Numbered from the stretch's first letter, positions 10,396 to 21,437 are shown. The stretch: 26,585 nucleotides of DNA from Larix sibirica (GCA_004151065.3 NWUY0300030212.1:7112-33696); one strand, 5' to 3'. Program-made: numbers and translations. The notes: generated by a model not told the origin, from the sequence alone.

Positions 10396-10862
10396 AAAAC
10401 TTGTGTTGTGCATTAAAATAATGTGTAGAAAGGGTAAAATCTTTCAAGAATGGGATATGGGGTTTATGTAATTGCATTTACCAAAAATAAATTTCTTTAC
10501 ATCAAACCATATAGATTGACAAACATCCAATTCCTAGTGGAAAAACGGATGTAAATTCCAAATATTGATCCTTAGTGCGCACTTGCATTTCAAATTTGGA
10601 AGATAAAGACTAAGTCTTGGTAACCTTGCTATGAAATAACTCTATCCAAATTGAGAGTTATGGCTTCAGAACAATCAAATTTTACAGACAAAAATGAAAA
10701 CTGCTTGAGAAAATTAAATTAAATATTAGAGACCATGTTTAATCTTTGGGGTGGACATACATTTACAGGTGCAAAGATTAGGATTCCCAGCTAAAACGAC
10801 CATGTATAATCGCTGCCTCTTTTAAGCTCAAACATAAGAGCTTTATGAGTAATCTCAATATA
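10396..10862. other. Non-coding stretch, nothing recognised
   Basis: No frame of note, no motif and no clear repeat. It is AT-rich intergenic sequence between two tandem arrays. Confidence 0.4.
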
Positions 10863-11275
10863 CTTAGAAGTTTGTAGAAAGTTAAAAAGCCTACAATTGT
10901 TTAAAAGGATTACCAAACACTAGACACTTTAGTGAATATTGTGCTATTACTTGGTGAATGGCATAAAACCTAAGAAGTAATGACTAGCAAGCTTCGACCT
11001 CCATTTTGTCCATCACAAGTAGCAAGTCAAAGGTTATCATTTAGTCCACCCAAAGGGAGACTAAGTTACTATAATTTTCTTAGAAGTTTGTAGAAAGTTA
11101 AAAAGCCTACAATTGTTTAATAGGCTTACCAAACACTCGACACTTTAGTTAATATTGTGCTATTACTTGGTGAATGGCATAAAACCAAGAAGTAATGAAT
11201 AGCAAGCTTCGACATCCATTTTGTCCATCAGAAGTAGCAAGTAAAAGGTTATCATTTAGTCTACCCAAAGGGAGA
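10863..11275. repeat. Two-copy tandem duplication, 216-bp unit
   Basis: CTTAGAAGTTTGTAGAAAG begins at 10863 and again at 11079. The copies stay closely similar through TTGTGCTATTACTTGGTGAA and CCACCCAAAGGGAGA (CTACCC in copy 2), with scattered substitutions. The high similarity means the duplication is fairly recent. No coding sequence is seen. Confidence 0.9.
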
Positions 11276-12239
11276 GAGGAGTGGAAAATAAGTTCTGTGG
11301 AAGTATCGAGTCAATCCGGTCTCTCAAGTTTGAACTTCCAACTTTCAGGGTCTCGAGGGAAGTGTTGATTTCTCAAGAATTTAAAATTTTATAGCAAGTG
11401 ACATTGCACGAGTAGTTATATTCATTGACAGTGGGGAAAATTAGGTGAGTGGTTACCAATTTTAATTGTTTGTTTTGGTTGATGTAAACGAAAATAAATA
11501 TTAGTTTTATGAAGAAGGTGGTCTTTGATTATGAGATATTGCATCCCTTACTGCAACAAACCCAACTGCTTGTTATGCTCGTTGGATCTTTAAATGCATA
11601 TGAATTCTTACTTAATTGCATTGATAAAAACTAGGTTCTCTTAAATTAAATTAAGGTGGAGAATTCCTGGTAGTGCCACAAAAAAAAAATCCTCCATCCT
11701 GAAACTGTCGGTTGACACGCCTGCCAGTAATAACTGCAGCGCAAGGACATGAAATCCTTTGGGTTGAGGTCTAGTTAATGTCTAAAATCAAACCGTTGGT
11801 CATGACTTTGAAGGTGGAGCCTGATCTGAAATTGTTAGATGAAATATAGATATAGCCATCGTATTAATTTCGCTCTGCACCATTGGGACCCCTAAGTCAT
11901 CGTGCTACTGTAAAACAATGGTTTAAACTTTAAAGCGTTATTGCCAGGGATTTTGATCTGTTGTGTCATCTGTTTAAATTACATGTTGAAACATCCAAAC
12001 CTACTGATCATTGTTGGTTAGGCTAGGCACAGAGCCTTATGCCTGAGGAGAATGGTCACATTGTGGAGTTGTGAGTGAACAGTCTGTATAGTAGCTCAGC
12101 CGCATAATGTTTCCATACTTGACAGCTCTGTAGACACTCCACTCTCCACTCTCCTGGTGCACCGAACTACACATTGGATGTACAATTGGGCGTTAATTAG
12201 GCCCATAACTCATTCCCGACCCTCACACTCACAGATATC
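11276..12239. other. Non-coding stretch before the second BBX block
   Basis: About 1 kb without a supported gene. The part from about 11690 to 12230 is less AT-rich than its surroundings and could be a separate unit or an old exon-bearing remnant, but no motif or long frame supports this. It ends where homology to the first BBX block begins. Confidence 0.4.
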
Positions 12240-12520
12240 ATGCATACCACTTGTGCAGACGCCAAGCAGGCTTCATGTATGTATATGATGATAAACCTTT
12301 AAAAAATTCCAACTTAAAACCAGATATCTAAAACTGCCTCTCAGGTCCTCAAATTCGAGGAGACAATTTTTTTGAAGACTACCATTATTCCTAATTCTCA
12401 TATTGAAAATACTTGATCCAGTATTTACATTGTGAGATCAGACTTATCTATGAGCTTTCTAAATCTAAATGTGACTCCATGCTTATTAAGCACCTACTTG
12501 CTCACGATGGCTTGGAAGGT

Positions 12521-13063
12521 GATGCTAAAGAAGTTCCCGTCTAAACTCGTGTTTCAGGATAGGCCGATAGAACGGGAGAATCCATAATGAAGTAGACTGG
12601 GTGCCGATGGATTCGATCCTCTGACCTCCGATTCTAAGACCCAAATTATTACCGCCGGTTACCTCATAAAGGTATCCATAAAATGCAATGTGTCAACGGA
12701 ATCCGGAAGTAAATGTCCACTATGTATACTGTCCAACCCATTGATACTTTGCGCAGCATCGTGGATTCAGTGTTTGTGGGGTTGGTCACATCGGACCAGA
12801 TTTAAGCCGCCAATAACATCACTAATGGGGGGGCTTTAAATATTGGGAAGTCCCTTGTAATCCCTCTTCCCTGTAGTTGTTTCAATGGCACTGACAATGG
12901 TTTTTCTGCTGTGTATATGCCGTATGCTTACGGTCTGGGGGTAGCTTGGCCAGCATTGCGATAACAAATGGCATTGTGATAACATATGGCACCACTGCTA
13001 CAGATCTTATGGATGTGTCTTCTTTGGTAAGCTTCCAGATTGCAGCAGAAGACATAATTGCAA
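12521..13063. mobile_element. 543-bp segment present only in copy 2, possible SINE-like insertion
   Basis: In copy 1, GGT is followed directly by CCATACTGAATTT; in copy 2 these two landmarks are 543 bp apart. On the minus strand the segment carries GGATCGAATCC (12609-12619), one base off the pol III B box. About 45 bp before it is TGAGGTAACCGG (12655-12666), a loose A box at the spacing of a tRNA gene. The acceptor and T stems do not pair well, so it is not a working tRNA; a tRNA-derived SINE or a relic is possible. I see no target-site duplication or terminal inverted repeat, so a deletion from copy 1 is also possible. Confidence 0.4.
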
Positions 13064-13234
13064 CATACTGAATTTTTTATTATCACAGTCTAAACTCTAA
13101 CCACTTACAAATGGAGTCAGATCACATAAAAACATTCATATTATTGCCTACAAAACTAACCAGGTGATCTCCTTTTTTCCAATTCAAACAAGGGTCAATG
13201 TTGTTCGCTGCAATTATCACTGGTAGATGCCCTT

Positions 13235-13660
13235 TTAAGCTCCTATGTTATCCATGGCGTCACCACTGCTGCCTCCACTAGGCAATGGAGCAGAGTCAGT
13301 TTCTTGCACATGAGGTGTGAAAGGAACCACTTGGTTATCATTCTCATCCGACTGATGCTTTCTAGCTGAGATTTTGGTGGAGAAGCACTTCTTACAGACA
13401 GAGAGAGTTGGGAATGGACTCACTCTGGAGGACTGCCATTCGGTTGGAGATCGACAGACATGGCAGAGAAGCTTCCGAACATGGCGAGCCACCAGAAAAT
13501 TGGCAGAGTGGACCTTGGCATCACAGGCCCAACAGAGATTGGTCTGGTCCGACTCGCAAAGCATTCTGGCTGGCAATCTGTTGCAGAGCTCGCATTGCTT
13601 CATTGGTTCCCCATAATGATGGTTCTCCAATAGTTTTGTTGATAGTACTTTTGAAAACAT
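13235..13660 (-). CDS. B-box zinc-finger protein, BBX28/BBX29-like, copy 2
   Basis: This paralogue of the protein at 7606-8031 is also 141 residues, with 18 differences by hand count (about 87% identical). All eight ligands of the first B-box are kept (C23, C26, C35, D38, C43, C46, H51, H60), as are C66, C69, C89 and C92 of the degenerate second box, the ENDNQVVPF motif and the identical Gly/Ser-rich C-terminus. Most changes fall in and after the second box. The frame starts at MFSKVL; a shorter start at 13603 (122 residues, beginning MKQCELC) fits the family better. The frame is intact, so the gene may be expressed. It is likely regulated like copy 1, since the promoter region was duplicated with it. 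Confidence 0.8.
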   Translation of the reverse strand: MFSKVLSTKLLENHHYGEPMKQCELCNRLPARMLCESDQTNLCWACDAKVHSANFLVARHVRKLLCHVCRSPTEWQSSRVSPFPTLSVCKKCFSTKISARKHQSDENDNQVVPFTPHVQETDSAPLPSGGSSGDAMDNIGA

Positions 13661-13786
13661 CTTGGAGGGTTATACAGGCATTGGCTAAATTATATATGAA
13701 TACATACTCACTTACCTAGTTCACCCTGTACTGTCCATGGTGTTGTAACTTGTATCTATGCACAATAGAACCTTGAATTGAGTTAT

Positions 13787-13796
13787 TTATTTATAG
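13787..13796 (-). promoter_or_regulatory. TATA box of BBX copy 2
   Basis: CTATAAATAA on the minus strand is identical to the element upstream of copy 1 and lies at nearly the same distance. The surrounding 250 bp is also strongly conserved, so the core promoter was duplicated with the gene. Nearer the start, copy 2 reads AGGTAAGT where copy 1 reads AGGCAAGT, a possible splice donor for a leader intron. No convincing acceptor at a normal distance was found. Confidence 0.5.
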
Positions 13797-13991
13797 TAAT
13801 TTCATGTTCCAATTACTAAACCAAAACCGTTTTACTCATTCTACAGAATGAAAATAAACATTAAAATTCTTCAATTAGAATGAAATTGGAATCATATAGC
13901 TATGAAAACATATAAATGAGAAATCAGTAGTTTTACAGGTTTCTGAATCTACCCATAACTTCATAAAAGCCTAAAACTACTTGAATTTATC

Positions 13992-16600
13992 AAAAGCATG
14001 GAACTTATATAACCGGATTTTAACCAAAGCTGCTAACAAAGCATTTTGTCTCACAAAGTTGGGCACTAAAATCCAAATCAGTTTGGTCTCAGCTTTCGTT
14101 TTCAATTCAAAGGCCCCGTGATTTTCCCTTTGATTTAACAGATGTGGCCCATGGGATTGTGCCAGATCCAATGATGAGGTAAGCCAACTGCAGGAAGGAG
14201 AATAAATGTGCAATTACAGAACGTCGGGACACATGGCAAAGATTTGAAAGCATATCGTTGTGATAATGGAGTGAAGAAAACTGTCGTTTTAAACAAGGTG
14301 GGGTTGATGACTCATGTTTTCAGGGTTTTATCTCAGGTAGGGTTGAAGGTACAAGGTACAGTCATAAAAGTATATTGAAAGATGACATTGACAAATCAAT
14401 AAGGTACTGGAGTGAGAAAGGTAGGTGTAATGTTGGGTATTCTTTCAATTATTTTAGGTGAAAGGAGTGAGTGACAATGACATATGAAGGTTAAGTAGTA
14501 TAGATTTATTTTAATTAAGATTTATTAAGTTTGTAAAAGCATCATATATCAAATGGAGCGTATCAAATGAAGGAGAATCGAGGCAGAATAGGATAAGTCA
14601 TTTTATTTTATAAATGCAAGTTCATTCAAATTTTGGTTTACTTGGGAGAAGGTTCAAAGAATTCAGTTGAACGATATGTAGTGGATATAATTATGAACTC
14701 AAAGTGGTTGGAAAACCCATTATGTTTTTAGATTTGAAACTTGTGGTTTTTCGATAAAGGTAGTGGAGAGGTGTTTTTTTACTTGACTTGGATGATTGGG
14801 TCGTGACATTTGATGTCACATAACTTCTCCACTACAAGATTGTTGAAAAGGAATCTAGTGTTAGAAATATATAGGCTTTGCATAAGTTTACACTGTAGGA
14901 AGTCATGCATCTAGTCACAATCATAGCCCAAGTATCTGAATTTCCAAGATCTAATGAGATCCAATGTTGAGGAATAATGCCATGAAAATACACAAGAAAA
15001 TATGACGCAAAACTATGAAATACTAGGAGGCTACACTTCCCAACATGACCTTATCCCAAAAATGCTTAAAAATGATGAGATGCATTGCAAAATATAGAAT
15101 CTATCAAGATGCACTAGAAGAGGACATAACACATTAATGGAATTCCCTAGAGGTTATCCCCCTTCATTAACAAGAAATCAACTTTTTACCTTAGGAAATT
15201 AGAGGTTTGCATGGAGAGAGGTGGGAAATGAAAATTAACTAAACATGAAACACACATCACACTTTCCATGGTCGACACATCACTTAGTTTGATTTGGTGT
15301 CCATGCTTATCCTCGTGTTTGGTGATTATATTCCTTACAACTTCTATTGATCTCAAATAACCATACACTCTTACTACTAACATAATCCATAAGATGTTGC
15401 AAATGTAAAAATGTTATGGGTAACACTTCACCTTTAGTCATGATGTCAAATCAACCTAAATTTAATTTGAATACTTCAAGAACATGGTTGCTCAAGTGAC
15501 ACATTGTTATATTACTCCAATTCTTGGATTAATTTTCACCCAATGGAATTCATGACTATTTTCGCCACTTAAGAAACTTCCACCACCTCTCATTTGGCCA
15601 TAGTATAGGGTGAAGATAGGATATGCTACATGGGAGAGGTGATGAAACCAAAATCAAGGAAAAGTATCACAACAATTTATCTCTAAAGGATACATTGAGT
15701 AGACCAAAACATTGCATAATACATGAGAGGTACGAGAGACATTCACAAGGATGAATCTTGACTAGGGTGGATTATATAGAATGAGGCCCTATTTTGAAAC
15801 AAACATAGAGAGGGGACTAATCCTCAACTTAAACAATAAAAAGGGAACGAACTAGAACCACATATAATGTGTGGTGCAAGGAAGGAAATAAAGAACATGG
15901 AAGAAACCAAAAGGTGCAATGGGAAGATGACCAAAGGTATAAGGTTTCCTTTGATATTTTACGGGAAAAACAAGGGGGAAAAGAGGATGAAATCAAAATA
16001 AAGGGTGATGAAATTACTAGGGAGCAGTTTGTGCCTCCCTAAAGAATGAGACACATAACATGACTATCACGAGGGAAGTGGGAAAGGAAGGAAACGTTCC
16101 TTCCCTCAATGGACAAGGGGAGAAAGCAGGTCCAAGGAAAATCTTATGATGAACAAGTTGAGAGAAGGAAAGATTCCAAAATAGAGAGGAATCCATGGAT
16201 GGGGATATCCATGAAAATGTACTTGAGGGAAGTACAAAGGTAATGAAAGCTCAAGCATGTGATAGTTAAAATAGATAGGTGGACAACATGATGAATAAAC
16301 AAGGGGGATCAAATTAAGTGATGAAAAATTTCTTTCTGAAGTAGGAACAAGGGGTGCCTTGATATATTGAAAGGGCTATGAGGAATTTAGCTTTAGAAGA
16401 TCACATTTATTACCTTTGAATTTGTTATGTCATGCATGGCAGATATTATCATCCAGTTTAAGTGTCAAGTAAGGTTGTATGTTAAAATAGCCATGAAGTG
16501 TCGATGGTTAGATGTCCACTTGATTCTTTTATATTGGTTTAGTGTAAGTTTATGAAAATACTTGAGGCATGGTCATGGGATCACTAAGGTTGATATACCG
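13992..16600. other. Non-coding stretch, probably decayed mobile DNA
   Basis: About 2.6 kb with no supported gene. Small frames at 13977-14213, 15186-15383 and 16106-16312 (all minus) have no recognisable motif. I translated the minus strand around 15180-15410 by hand and found stops at about the random rate. The purine-rich composition of 15800-16300 is unusual, but I cannot assign it. Confidence 0.4.
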
Positions 16601-16617
16601 CCAAAGATCATGACTAG

Positions 16618-17088
16618 TTGGAGATGTTGAATATACATGTTCCTANCATTCTTGTTAGATCGATTGTGGCCTTGCTTGCTGCACCTGAATGGTGTGAGTG
16701 TTGTGAGGCCAATTGTAAAACATATGGAACTGATTTGTTAAATAATACAGTTAATTTTTTTGTCACAAATAAAGTCTTTGGATTTTTGTGTATTCAATTG
16801 TGTGATTACAAAGTCTTTGGATTTCTGTATATTCAATTGTGTGATTACAATACTTGTAAAGTATCGATTTTGGTTTTCAAATGTGCAAAATATAACTTGA
16901 AAGTGGCAATATTGGTTTTCAAAATCACAAATTTAAGTATTGAAAGTGTCAAAAATAGTCTTTCAAAAGCACAAACTGGGGTTCTAAAAGTGCCATTATC
17001 ATATTGGAATTTAGTGCAAAAACCAGTTTTAAAAGTGACAATACCAAAGGAAAAAGTATACTTTTGGAACCTGAAATTGTCACTTTAG
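16618..17088 (+). other. Repeat-bearing open frame of 156 codons, probably not a gene
   Basis: The frame contains an undetermined base at 16646. At 16771-16809 and 16810-16848 it has two copies of a 39-bp unit encoding KVFGFL-IQLCDY. After these come looser repeats of the form AAAGTG-CAATA-TGGTTTTCAAAA. Because the 39-bp unit is a multiple of three, duplication kept the frame open. No domain is recognised, and composition is low in complexity. It is best seen as a repeat region, possibly from a decayed element. Confidence 0.3.
16771..16848. repeat. Two-copy tandem repeat, 39-bp unit
   Basis: AAAGTCTTTGGATTT begins at 16771 and at 16810. The copies differ at only a few positions (TTTGTGTATTC versus CTGTATATTC). 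Confidence 0.9.
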
Positions 17089-17929
17089 AAACCTTGATTT
17101 TGTGGTTTAGAAAGTTTTTTTTTTACATGACTTCGAAGTGACTTGGACTAGAATAAATAAAAAATTAATGAAATAGGTGTTTAGAACCTGAGATTCCTTT
17201 TTCTTGGGAGGAAACTGTGCTACAAAAAAATAAAAATTATAACTATGGAGGGAGGTCATTGGGGTGGAGGATGGTATCATAATAACTCAAATCCTAATAT
17301 GTCTTGTTATAATGAGGAGATTCATTTGGTAGGATAGCTCTAGATAGACCTAACAAGCAAAGACCTAATTTATATGATACCAATGGTAAGAAACTAAGAT
17401 ATGAAAAATACAAGAACCAAAAAAATAATCCAAATACCATACTAGAATAGATCCAAGATACAAAGAAAATAACCAAATAAAATTGTAGTTGATATAATAG
17501 AATAGATAAGACACGAGAAACCCAAGAATTGGAGGAGAGAAGATAAAGATTTCTTAGTCTATAAATGAATGCAAGATGGATCCTTATAGTTTTACAAAGT
17601 CTCCCTTTCCAAAAACCTAATCTAGGTGAGAAGTCACTCAAGACTAGAAAATAATATTATATGAGAATGCAGGTAACTTATTAATGATATGTCATTCAAA
17701 AACTAGGAACTTACCATAATTAATAGTGTTTATGCATGAAACTCAAGGCTAAAGGGAATGCCTCTAACTAGTTTCCCAATAATAATAGTAAACAATGCAT
17801 AATATATATAGAAGGGTGCATTCTCAAGGGAGGCACACTTCTCTCTAGGGTCACTAGCGAAGTTGGAAATGCTTTCCTTCACCTCTTGGGGCACACTTCA
17901 CTTAATAGGTTATGATTCTATGGGAACAC
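17089..17929. other. Stretch downstream of the LINE relic
   Basis: This may hold further decayed reverse-transcriptase sequence of the LINE on the minus strand, but I could not match it to the palm motifs. A 115-codon minus frame (17294-17641) is hydrophobic and has no recognised domain. No other feature was seen. Confidence 0.3.
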
Positions 17930-17998
17930 ATTCTTATTCCTCATCATGTATGGCCCTAGGATCTACCTCTTATCATTCTGAAAAGAGTGTAATACCTC

Positions 17999-18286
17999 CT
18001 AAATATTTTCCTTGGGGACCTCCTCATACAAACATACATTATCTTTGTTTGATACAAAGTTAGGAAATATGGTAGCGATCCTTACCACCTTTTCTATGGA
18101 TATGTTATCCTCTTTTATAAAAATCCCCTTGAAGTTGTTGACCCCAACCCTTAAAATGTCCTTAAATCTTATAGCCATCATACCATCCTCTCTTGTTTTT
18201 AAAATCCCCTTGAAGTTGTAGAGCCCAACCATTGAAATGTCCTTAAATATTGTAGCCATCAAACTAACCTCTCTCTTTTCATCCAT
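17999..18286 (-). pseudogene. LINE ORF2 fragment with internal 81-bp duplication
   Basis: This 95-codon open piece of the LINE ORF2 lies just before the reverse-transcriptase core. It holds two in-frame copies of a segment of the form IFKDI-VGLYNFKGI and RFKDI-VGVNNFKGI, encoded by an 81-bp tandem duplication. In normal L1 proteins this stretch occurs once, before the FP(S/N)FV motif. The duplication is a multiple of three, so the frame survived. Confidence 0.6.
18120..18281. repeat. Two-copy tandem repeat, 81-bp unit
   Basis: AAAATCCCCTTGAAGTTGT begins at 18120 and again at 18201, and both copies continue through ATGTCCTTAAAT and ATAGCCATCA or GTAGCCATCA. It lies within the LINE remnant. 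Confidence 0.85.
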
Positions 18287-20530
18287 AGCACTCTACTTTT
18301 TAGACTCCAATCTAACTCTTTTCCATCTAATAATTGCCTCTTATTTTTCTCCAAAACCGCAATCCTACCATTGATAGAGTCATTAGAGATTCCTTCTAAA
18401 TATTGGAGATACAAATCTTCTCACTGTGATTCAACTTCTTTTATCTCTCTATCTTCCTTTAGAATTTTTCCATAACCCCACTTTGGTGTCAATTATTTTA
18501 ACTTCTTTATATTCCCTTCAAATTGAATGGAATCCAAATCCCTAGTACAACAAATATAATAAGGATTCCACTTGATCTTGATTAGAGTGACAAAATATTC
18601 ATCATCTAAGGCTTATCTGTGGGTTAAATTTAAAGGGGTTTGAAGTCATTTTTCCCATAGTTTCCATTTCCAAAACATAGGAAAATGATGCAACTCCTCA
18701 CCTCTTCTCACCTAATTCCTTATCCTCACATCATCAATCAACAGAGCCTTTGAAAAAAGGAACCTATTAAATCTATTTGAGATTTTGTTATCCCCCACCC
18801 TCATATTCCTCCAAGTTGGCCTCGGTTTGATAGGATCCACATCTATGATCTTTTTATAATCCAATCTCCTTGTAAAAAAATCAATGAGAAAGTTGACTCA
18901 AGCAACATCTCCCCAAAGTTTAGAATTTCCAAGGGAAAGGTTTAAATTCCCTTCCACTATATGATTTTCAAGACCTAGGAAACTCAAATTAAGGATTTTT
19001 TTCTAAAAGGAAACTTTGCCATTTCATGGATCATAAAGCCCGAGGACTGATATCTCCTTCCATGGCTCCTAAGAGTGTAAATATATCCCCAAACTTGATT
19101 CAAAGAACCATGATCTAGAACATGAAATGAATCTAGGTATCCAACTAGAATTTAAACTCCATAATCTACCTTTTAAATTATTATAAATAAAATCCCAAGA
19201 AATAACAATTTATCCAACTATTCACATAATTCCCTTCTAATCTCCTTTAATTTCTTGAAGAAAAATAATTATAAAACGAAGAGACTCCTCTAGCCTCTAA
19301 AGGGAATCTTTTTTAGAGATGCTACCCAACACTTTACAACTTTATGAGATATAGATAATGAGGAACAAGAATTTTGGGTTTGTATTTCTTTTCAATGGAT
19401 AGTCATTTAGGCTAACTAACGTGAACCTTCTCTTACCTAAGGATATATGTAATTTTATGCTTGTGTTCCCCACTTTACATCCTTTACTATTTGATTCACA
19501 CAAACCTCAAGAAACATCCCCTTGAGTTGCCCAAAAACCATATTTTTGTGATCTTAATTAAAATATTTCCCAATTCCATGAGATTGGCCCTCAACTCCAA
19601 AAATAACCTTTAAGTATGGGACATTAGGTATACATGCATGACCAAATCCTAAAATACCAAACATGGTTCCACCCAAAACAAAACCTAGGATGGAAAAATG
19701 AGTATGAAGTGACGAAGACCACCCTCCACCATAATCCTTAAGATATCAAACATTTCCATTCGTGACCTCGTCCAAACCAATAAGAGACCCAAAAACCATA
19801 CCCATACCCATGAAATTAGGTGAAGGCGCTTAATGAGGCTAAATTGTTTATAGACACATCTTTATGTGTCATAAGTGATATTGGTCGATAAATCTCGATG
19901 AATACAACCTTCTTTGAACTCAATATATGATTTCTTTTATGTATACTTTAAAATAGGTGGAACCACAACAAATTCACATTTATTTTCATCACCTCCCAAG
20001 AAAAATTCTTAGTGTTATCCGATCACACAACTACATGATCTTCAACCAAAATTTTTCTTGGGTATCGCCTAGACCACAACCCTTAGAAACCTCATTTGTA
20101 GGAGCTACCTTTTCCGATCTTCTTTGTCTCAAAGGAATACTACAATCTTAAACCAAATATCCATACAAGTGGCATTAGACACATTTGAAAGGAACCTCAA
20201 TATAATCCAAAGGATGTGAGATGGAATAATTTCCTTTCTCGAGGAGCAAATCAACAACTATCCCCTCTTTTAGGTCAATCTCGATAAGTGTCTATACTAT
20301 TGACAAGTTACCCTAGGACAAGAAACTTATATATGCCTCATAAAACATCCCTAAAGAGTTCCAAGTCTCTTTGAAGAATTAAAAAAACAAAAATTACAAT
20401 GGAAGGGTTGGGAGCTTAACCCAAATTAACATAATATTATTTTTTTCAATTGAACATCAATGAAAAGGGCCCACCTTTTTAGATATGAAATATCCAAACA
20501 CCATCTCTAATAACTTTCAAAACCTTCATC

Positions 20531-20591
20531 ACATATAAAGTGGATTGAAGGATGACATATAAAGTGGATTTGCTGTACCCCTGTAGGGGTA
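20531..20591. repeat. 24-bp tandem duplication followed by a small hairpin
   Basis: ACATATAAAGTGGATT occurs at 20531-20546 and at 20555-20570. Directly after it, at 20576-20591, is a perfect inverted repeat TACCCC-TGTA-GGGGTA. This sits at the upstream edge of the LINE ORF1 remnant. Confidence 0.7.
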
Positions 20592-20946
20592 ATGTTGTCA
20601 TTCTTTGGGATGACAATCTTGTCTTTTAGTTTTGAGCTGATCTTTGTTTTTTGGATTCTCTTTGCTCTAGTGGAGTGGGCTTATCAGCTATGTCGAGAAG
20701 GATGCTAAAAGAACTTTCCTTGATTTTGTAATTATAATTTTAATTCAGCTGAATACCAAGTTATAGACATTTTTTCTGTTTGAATTAATTAATTAAAAGA
20801 TAAACCTATGTAGATTTAAAAAATAAACCTCATTCAACACATAAATAACAAATAACCTAACATTAACACCCAATTCTCACCCAACTATCTCTTAAATTGG
20901 ATCCATTCAATCTACACCATGAAACCATCCAACCAAACTAAACTCT

Positions 20947-21112
20947 ACCATGTCCAAAACCTCATGCATCTTTATGTCCCCGATGTCCCCGGACACCTAT
21001 TTTAAATATGATAATTTTTGTCTAACAGATTTTACCATGTCCAAAACCTCATACATCTTTATGTCCCGGACACCTATTTAAATTTGATAATTTTGTCTAA
21101 CAGATTTTTTTT
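20947..21112. repeat. Two-copy tandem repeat, 87-bp unit
   Basis: ACCATGTCCAAAACCTCAT begins at 20947 and ACCATGTCCAAAACCTCAT begins at 21034. Both units end in GTCTAACAGATTTT, and the second runs into a poly-T tract. A short internal doubling of a GATGTCCCC segment in the first copy accounts for most of the length difference. Confidence 0.85.
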
Positions 21113-21212
21113 TTTTTTAAATCTTTTAAAAAATAGCTCCCAAACCTCTCACGCCTTCCACCTTATGACCCAAGGAAATTTTGACCGGACTTTGAGAACG
21201 AGAGACCTCTTT

Positions 21213-21224
21213 GCCCTGATACCA
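21213..21224 (-). other. LTR-element primer-binding-site-like sequence
   Basis: On the minus strand this reads TGGTATCAGGGC, one base off the usual plant primer-binding site complementary to initiator tRNA-Met. It is preceded on that strand by CTGCA, a possible LTR end, six bases before. It suggests the start of an element pointing leftward whose LTR would overlap the promoter of the dioxygenase at 21557. No second LTR is visible. Confidence 0.3.
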
Positions 21225-21437
21225 TAAATTTGCAGGGCCTTCTATATCCGGTAGACCGGACGATGTCACAGCGTCGGGCTTGCTTCCTTCGTGTCTGAAT
21301 ATCTGCAAGTCACGATCCTGTTACCTTTCTTCAGAAAAATCCTTTTGGTGACTGTGTAGCTTCATCCATGAAAGCTTCACCACATTGAACTCCCAGGTGG
21401 ACACCAGTCCGTGGGCACACTAATTCCACTAAAACAC

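Larger units (their letters stand above)
12240..13991. repeat. Segmental duplication, copy 2 (BBX locus)
   Basis: This is the second copy of the block at 7153-8355, in the same orientation and about 5.1 kb away. Alignment is continuous from the CCACTTGTGCAGACGCCAAG landmark to TTGAATTTATC at 13991. The exception is 543 bp at 12521-13063 that has no counterpart in copy 1. Confidence 0.9.
17930..20560 (-). mobile_element. Decayed L1-type LINE (non-LTR retrotransposon)
   Basis: Read on the minus strand across frameshifts and stops, the domains of a plant L1 element appear in order. ORF1 comes first (about 20560-20100): WVKLPTLPL, then IEIDLKEGI, HPLDYIEVPFKC, and a CCHC knuckle with its second Cys position and others altered (DUF4283 and zf-CCHC_4 type). 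Then the C-terminal endonuclease (about 18960-18680): VEGNLNLSLGNSKLWGD, LPTW-like RPTWRNMRVGDN, NRFNRFLFSKAL and HHFPMFW in place of the SDHFPI motif. Then the linker and start of the reverse transcriptase (about 18640-17960): WSLKSRVLW, FPNFVSNKDN and VLHSFQNDK. Many stops show it is long dead. The 3' end was not found and no flanking duplication was identified. Confidence 0.7.

Noticed and set aside
15180-15420. Possible decayed coding region on the minus strand
   Set aside because: Hand translation showed five stops in about 75 codons, close to random, and no motif could be matched.
17294-17641. 115-codon hydrophobic minus frame, considered as LINE reverse transcriptase or a membrane protein
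   Set aside because: I could not align it with palm motifs, and hydrophobicity is expected from T-rich sequence read in this frame.
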